From Blasia pusilla (Eukaryota; Marchantiophyta; Marchantiopsida; Blasiales), in contig CM114271.1 of assembly GCA_050084515.1 (NCBI GenBank), positions 23,870,001 to 23,934,000 on the forward strand: DNA of 64,000 nucleotides. Reading direction: 5' to 3'. The translations under genes were made by a program, and so were the position numbers. The notes under the pieces are model-generated. The model was not told where the DNA came from. It saw only the letters and a program-made list of their open reading frames with translations, and made no database searches. Numbering within the stretch: the first letter of the stretch is position 1; every line of letters starts with the position of its first letter. This document shows positions 58,651 to 64,000 of this stretch, piece by piece.

Positions 58651-60230
58651 CAAAGAGAGAATGAGAGAATGAGAGAGTGGGAGAGCTTCATGGGGGAGCT
58701 CGCTGGTCACTCGCTGTTTTTGCAGGTTGGGGACAATGTTCCCCGTTCAGCGGCTCATGGGAGTGCTCACCAGAGAAAGGGTTGCTTTCATTACTCTTTG
58801 CATTTGCCGATTTTTCGTATGGAAGAGTGGCGCGCGGAAGCGCTGCCCAATTTCTGATAGGGATTGAGTATGGGGGCGGGTTGCCCCATGCTGGTGCTCT
58901 CGGGAGCACCATGTAGCTTGCTGATATGTATTTTTACAGATGTTACATTTTCGTTGGGAGAAATCAGCGCGGGAGCGCTGCCAAATTTTGTGTAGGAGAA
59001 AGAGACATTGGGCTTTACGACAGTCCCTGTCAGTTTTTACTGAAATGTCTGATTCTAAATATTTTTTAATGGTAGCGTAGATCGTGAAGCTGTGCACGCT
59101 ATGCAACAAACAGTGCACAATTTGGAGTTGCGAGCAAAAAGTTATGGGCAATCTTGTAAAGCTGCCATTGCTAGGCGATTTTTAGGGTTAAATCGTGCAA
59201 ACCCTAAATCAGCCGCCACACCAGCGGCGGCCGTCGCCATCATAGTCACCGTCAAGGGTCGACGGTCAACCATCACAATCAACGGTCAACCGTCACAATC
59301 AACCGTCAACCGTCTCCGTCGACGGTCAACCATCACCGTCATCGGTCGGCCGTCACCATCAGCGGTCAACCGTCACTGTCAAGGGTCCACCGTCCATTGT
59401 CCACCCTTTGGGTGCCATTGACGCCATTACGGAGTGGAGGGTCTTCCATGACGTTCGTTGATTCCTTGACTTGCGTCGCCATCACGTACTTTGTTTTGGC
59501 CGCCACCGTCATCGCAGTTTCCTCATCAACCAGTGAAGGCAGATGACCTCCGGTTATGGTGTTTGAGTTTTGATTTCATGCTGCTATGTTGTGATTGGTA
59601 GCCGCTCGATGACGATCGAGTATCGTGCGTGACGCCCGTAGCCGCAACGCGCCGCCGATTTCCGCGCGCCGTGCGCTCGTGGCGTGATCGCACCATCTCG
59701 ATCGCGGAGCCGCACCGTCATTGTGGAGCAGAGTGTGGGATTATTATTGATTGAGGAGGATATGCCGCCGAGTGCCGCATCCCACCATCGAGGGCCGTTC
59801 CGTGCCGCTTGCAACGCCGCACCGTTCCGCTGGGACCGCAGTGTCTATCGAGGAGTTTTGAGCAGCATGAGTACGGGAGGAGTATGACTTGCTGATTGGA
59901 GGAGTTGTCTCCACGATCGAGTTGGGGTCGAGATTTGCAGTTGCTGAGGAGCGACATCGACATGTGTTCAGGTTACCCATTCTGGTCCTTTACCCTGCAC
60001 GTGTGAGGGATTCTGGGATTTATTTGGGGATATTGGGTGTGTGGATGCTGAGAGCATCATTTATGTATGTGGTTTAGGGGACATAGACCTGTGTGGGATG
60101 TCCGGATTTGAGGGTAGGTTGTCGATGAGATGATAGCGTGGTCGATTTGCCGCACCACGCCGCGTGTTGCCGCACGTTACACGTCTCGGGGAGAGAGAGT
60201 GTAGATCGAGTGCCGCATGTTTGGGATGAG
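58651..60230 (+). other. Long 5' leader of copy 4
   Basis: About 1.58 kb, similar along its length to the leader of copy 3. Begins with CAAAGAGAGAATGAGAGAATG. Two GCGCGGAAGCGCTGCC-like motifs lie at about 58,832 and 58,967. No convincing reading frame. Confidence 0.7.
59241..59410. repeat. Minisatellite-like array in the leader of copy 4
   Basis: About eight imperfect units of roughly 20 bp based on GGTCAACCGTCACCATCAAC. Copy 3 has a shorter version at about 45,825-45,890, so the unit number varies between copies. Confidence 0.7.
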
Positions 60231-61575
60231 TGATTGAGGGATTCCTCACGAGGTTGAGTGATCGGGTGAGAGGGGCACGAGGGTCATCACGAGTCTGTTC
60301 GGGACTTTGAGAGGCGAGGTGGTGAACCCGAGAGTAGCTCTAGAGGTTTTACGCGGAGTGGCGCGAGGTTTCGAGGGTCTCCACGTGAGGGACCACCTCG
60401 ACCTCTTTCTGTGTCATTGTCAGACGAGGGGGAGGGTGTAGAGGAGTTTGTGAGCACATCGCCACACATTGTGAGTGGTCTTACCAGTTGGGCGTATGAG
60501 ATGGACGACCAGGGTAGAGGACGCGAGGTTTTCAGTGCGAGAGGCACGATTGAGTTGCACAATTTTATAGCGAGTTTAGGAGTTGGTGCGACTAACGGGC
60601 CAGAACTCTAGAGAGTTCAACCCGTTCTGACATGGATGGAACGGTATGTTCCAAAGCATTTAGAGGGGCGCCCATGGGCGATTACCATGAGTTCTCTCGA
60701 GAGATATGCATGTGAGATCGAGGCGTGGAGGCTCTACTATGACCCACATTATGTGTCATGGACGGAGCCGTTCCCATGATGAGGAGGAGGAGTCGGAGAG
60801 GCTCGCCTCTTCCACTAGTGACGTTTTAGGAGGGGTCACTCGCACGAGAGCGATTGCACCGTCTAGTCGGGTTGTCCCAGGTTCAACCACGTGGTTGAGT
60901 TCTTTCTTTGAGTTGAGGCGAGCTACTAGGGGTACAGACGGAGAAGTTGCGGAGCATCCACGACTTCCAGAGGCGCTCGGGTGAGAGTTTGCGTGAGGCT
61001 TACACTCGCTTGCGCCGGTTGATTAACGTCACTCAGGGGGTGATAGAGGCTCAGGCTATCCAGTCATGGTATGCGATCTTTCGATCGGACCTGCGGACAC
61101 GGGTGCGGAGGGGTGCTTCTTATGAACACCTCCCCTACGTTGAGAGATGTTTTAGGACCTCGAGAACATTGAGCGCAACATGGCGGAGGAGAGCGTAGCC
61201 ACCGTGGGGTTCGGGCGAGCGATCCACGATTGTCTCGCACCACTGTGCGGCAAACAACGTGGACTCGAGATAGGTCGATTGCGGGCACGACGAGCTTAGG
61301 GAGGATACCGAGAGGCCGTGCCACAGAGACCTGCGCCTTCATATGCGGCTCAGCAGCAGCCGCCTACAATTACTTGTTGGTCATGTGGTGGAGCCCATCA
61401 TCAGCGCGATTGCACTCGTCAGGATCATGACGCGTGTGCCTCAAAGATGGAGGAGGAGATGGTCGCACAGGAGGTTATCAGTGTGACTATTGTCCGAGGT
61501 ATGGTCATACACATGCCATGTGTTTTAGTTTACATCTTGAGTTACATCTGGACCGAGGGCGGAGAGGGCACCTGA
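60230..61575 (+). pseudogene. Gag polyprotein (copy 4)
   Basis: Broken into short frames. A block SLREAYTRLRRLINVTQG is clear at about 60,983-61,040. The first zinc knuckle CWSCGGAHHQRDC (61,375-61,413) is complete in the CX2CX4HX3C form. The second knuckle region follows near 61,480-61,530 in a shifted frame. Confidence 0.75.
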
Positions 61576-61599
61576 GCGAGTAGCCGGTCGGGTGGGCCT

Positions 61600-62440
61600 A
61601 GAGATCGTGCTCGGTGGTCCCGTTGGGGACGAGAGTCGGAGTTGCCCAACAGGGTGGTGGAGTTGCCCGTGGAGGAGGTAGAGTACCACCACCTAGACGC
61701 GCCGAGGGAGATGCCGGACGTGAGGTCGGGATGGTCTTTCGAGATACAAACGGACTACTGAGGAGCGATTGCCGCTATGGCATTGAGGTTACCCGATGCC
61801 GGATCTGGGGCATCGACATCATATGGAGCAGCCAGAGATCCGGAGGATCCGGATGGATGTCGCGGGGTTGCCAGATGGAGGCCGCAGATTTGACGCGTGG
61901 AGCGAGCCGCAGAGTTGGATCCACAGCGAGGGGAAGCCGATGAGACGACTAGGCTTCCTCAATCTTTCACGTTGTCCGAAGCGATGAGGACCCCATCGAT
62001 GGGTCCTCATCAAAGTTCCTGGAGAGTTGGTAATGTTGTTGGTGTGAAAGCACGGAGGGCGATGGGAGAAGCGAGTGCGACGACTCCTATTGTTGATGCT
62101 CAGGAGGGGCATGTGTCAAGCACGTTCTTGGGGGCGGCCACCGTTGTGTACCGCACTCCTTTATTTTCTGCTTCCGATGTTGTGACGTTGGGAGGTACGC
62201 CCGCCGAGGCTTCTCGGCTGGCCGCTTCACTATGTGAGCGCGGAGTTGGAGTTCCTGCATCACGTTCAGAGGTGATTGCAGAGGAGGTGATGGACCTGCC
62301 CTTGGAGCGGATGCTAGGGCCGTCCACGTCAAATTCATGGCAGGCTGCAGCTACTAGGATGGCGGAGATGCCCGCTAGACCCGCGATAGAGCGTGCCATG
62401 GCTTCTCCTGGTATTGTGTTGCTGGATAACCGAGGAGAGG
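61600..62440 (+). pseudogene. Gag-protease linker (copy 4)
   Basis: A long frame from 61,897 runs through TPSMGPHQSSWRVGNVVGV and LGAATVVYRTPLFSASDV into the protease, showing that linker and protease share one frame in this copy. Confidence 0.6.
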
Positions 62441-63140
62441 TCTTCCAGTTGGTGAGTCGTGGAGGTAGAGCTTTTAGTCTTGTTGGATTCAGGAGCGCAA
62501 CCCTTGATGTTGGGGAAAGCGTCATTCAGAGGATTGGGCTTGACGAGAGCCGATGTGGAGTGTTGTCCATTTCGGATACAGACATCCTTGGGTGGAGCGA
62601 GTACCACAAGATATATCACCCGGCTGGAGTCGTGGTGAGGATTCGCGGGACATCCTGCGATGAGTCCGTGGTGTGCGCCAAGGCGATAGTGATCGATCTT
62701 TGAGTCCTACGACGTCTTGGTTGGTGGAGCGATGTTATACCCGATGGGGTTTCCTGGATTACTAGGAGGAGTCAACGTCCCCTGAGACCAGGATGGCGTC
62801 GGTGATGGGCGCCTTAGCTCATTACCCGTTTGATTCACAGTGCGATGATCGAGCAGCGGCCAGGAGAGATGGCGACCTTAGCAAAGATTTAGCAAAGTGC
62901 CATCACTTGGCCTAGTGATTTGATTGAGGACATGTCCATGCAGAGGATACTCCCTTTCCGACATTTCTGTGGAGAGGAGTGTTATGGTAGTGCATCATTC
63001 CGTGGAGGAGAGGTGCATTGTGGGGCTCGATTGAGGAGCTTCAACGATTGGCGGATCGCAAGACATGCAGCATCGCGTGGAGCGGCGTTTGCACAGAGCG
63101 TGACGGGTCCGAGGAACCCGAGGTAGCGGGAGTGCTACGA
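62440..63140 (+). pseudogene. Aspartic protease (copy 4)
   Basis: The active-site region at about 62,470-62,520 is frameshifted: the frame reading VFQLVSRGGRAFSL goes out of phase, because 13 bases present in copy 3 (CCGCAGCTCGTCT) are partly missing before LDSGAQPLMLG. The rest (TDILGWSEY) is out of frame. Confidence 0.7.
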
Positions 63141-64000
63141 TGACACCCTTGGATACTACACCCATTGTGTGGTGTACCCGGAGGAGGGTATTCGAGTGTT
63201 AGATCTCTTTGGAGGGATTAGCACGGGTTAGTGCTTGTTTTGCAGCGGGAGTGCGAAAGTCTGGAAGATACTTGTATGTGGAGAGTGATGATGTTGCAGG
63301 CGTCTCACTACGACATGTGGCGCAATTACGCCACGTTTTCGACTTATTATGCGTCCAGCGATGGGTACCGAGTTCCCTATCGAGGATATTTAGTTGTTGG
63401 GGCGCAGGACTAGAGCGGGTAGGGACCATTGATTTGGTCATTGCCGGTTGGCCATGTCAGGGCCAATCGAGTGCTGGACGAGGCAGCGGGTTGGCTGACA
63501 CTCGGTCCAGGTTGTTTTGGGAGATGTTGAGGATCTTACTTTACAAAGAGAGAATCTTACGGCGATTGCAGGAGCACCAATCTCGTTCCCAGCCTACATT
63601 CTAGAGAATGTGCCGATCTTAGGAGACTCCAGGTCACGGGTCGTGACGAGTGCTCATCAGGTGCGTGCCTGGATCGGCCCAACAGTGTTCTTGGATGCGG
63701 CGAGTGTAGGTTCTAGAGCCCATCGCCCGCGTCTATGGTGGACCAACTTGGTGCCCCATGCGGTGTTATGGAGGGCGATGCAGAGTGGAGCGCCCCCCCT
63801 TTGTTAGTGGATTCCATTTCGATCCGGTCGCCGATCACGGCAAAGTGAGGCACGATGATCGACCACCGCCGACGTAGGGTCAATAGGTAGGGTAGGCCGC
63901 GGGCGAGCGCCTTGCCCACGTTTGTGAGTTTTCCCGCTTCCTATGCATACAAGCAGGCCGGTCCTGGCTTGATTTGGGATGACCAGGTTCAGCGGTTGGT
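63140..64000 (+). pseudogene. C5-cytosine methyltransferase (copy 4), truncated by window end
   Basis: Motif I (VLDLFGGISTG, about 63,198-63,230) precedes motif IV GWPCQGQSSAGRGSG (63,448-63,492), with the catalytic Pro-Cys intact. Motif VI (AYILENVPILGD) and motif VIII-like SRAHRPRLWWTN are at 63,590-63,750. A 21-22 nt insertion at about 63,535-63,555 splits the stretch between IV and VI. The C-terminal motifs lie beyond the window. Confidence 0.85.

Larger units (their letters stand above)
58137..64000 (+). mobile_element. Methyltransferase-carrying Ty3/gypsy-like retroelement, copy 4 (5' part only)
   Basis: A1 at 58,137-58,650, leader to about 60,230, gag, linker, protease and most of the methyltransferase, cut by the window end. 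Flanking base quartet before A1 is GCAC. From about 60,250 on it differs from copy 3 by very many one- and two-base gains and losses, so frames are short although motifs are easy to recognise. Confidence 0.85.

Overview
The window looks like nuclear DNA of a land plant with a large, repeat-rich genome, probably not a flowering plant. The only well-supported host gene is a chloroplast flavodiiron protein of the FLVA (Flv1-like) type, on the minus strand at about 18.9-27.6 kb. It has at least 16 recognisable exons with conventional plant splice sites. Flavodiiron proteins occur in algae, bryophytes, lycophytes, ferns and gymnosperms and are absent from angiosperms (established knowledge), so I infer a lycophyte, fern, bryophyte or gymnosperm. 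The species cannot be fixed from sequence alone.

Most of the rest is nested retroelements. (1) 1-4.98 kb: non-genic DNA and a decayed LINE-like reverse transcriptase. (2) 4,981-14,239, minus: copy 1 of an unusual Ty3/gypsy-like element, flanked by a 4-bp GACT duplication. (3) 14.2-17.5 kb: AT-rich DNA with no gene seen. (4) 17.5-29.6 kb: the FLVA locus and its flanks. (5) 29,591-35,961, minus: a Ty1/copia element with AGAAA target duplications, split by a solo LTR of a second gypsy family ('LTR2'). (6) 36.2-44.7 kb: copy 2 of the unusual element, chimeric with an LTR2-family gag, carrying a MITE and an inverted LTR2. (7) 44,717-54,953, plus: copy 3, followed by a tandem array of its terminal repeats to 55,970. 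(8) 56-58.1 kb: diverged LTR2-like pieces. (9) 58,137-64,000, plus: copy 4, cut off by the window edge.

The unusual element is the main discovery. Its order is gag (two zinc knuckles) - linker - aspartic protease - C5-cytosine DNA methyltransferase - reverse transcriptase - RNase H - DDE integrase - PHD finger. The methyltransferase has motif I (DLFGGI), motif IV (PCQ), motif VI (ENV), an arginine-rich motif VIII-like block and C-terminal GFP and LGxAM motifs in canonical order, and it sits between protease and RT in all four copies. So the element would carry a DNA-methylation writer and a chromatin-reader domain. Its ends are also odd: the copies follow an A1 - internal - B1 - A2 - B2 pattern (split direct repeats) rather than two equal LTRs, and I see no tRNA primer site or polypurine tract in the usual places. 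All copies here are broken, largely by stops that look like C-to-T or G-to-A changes, so none is likely to be active.
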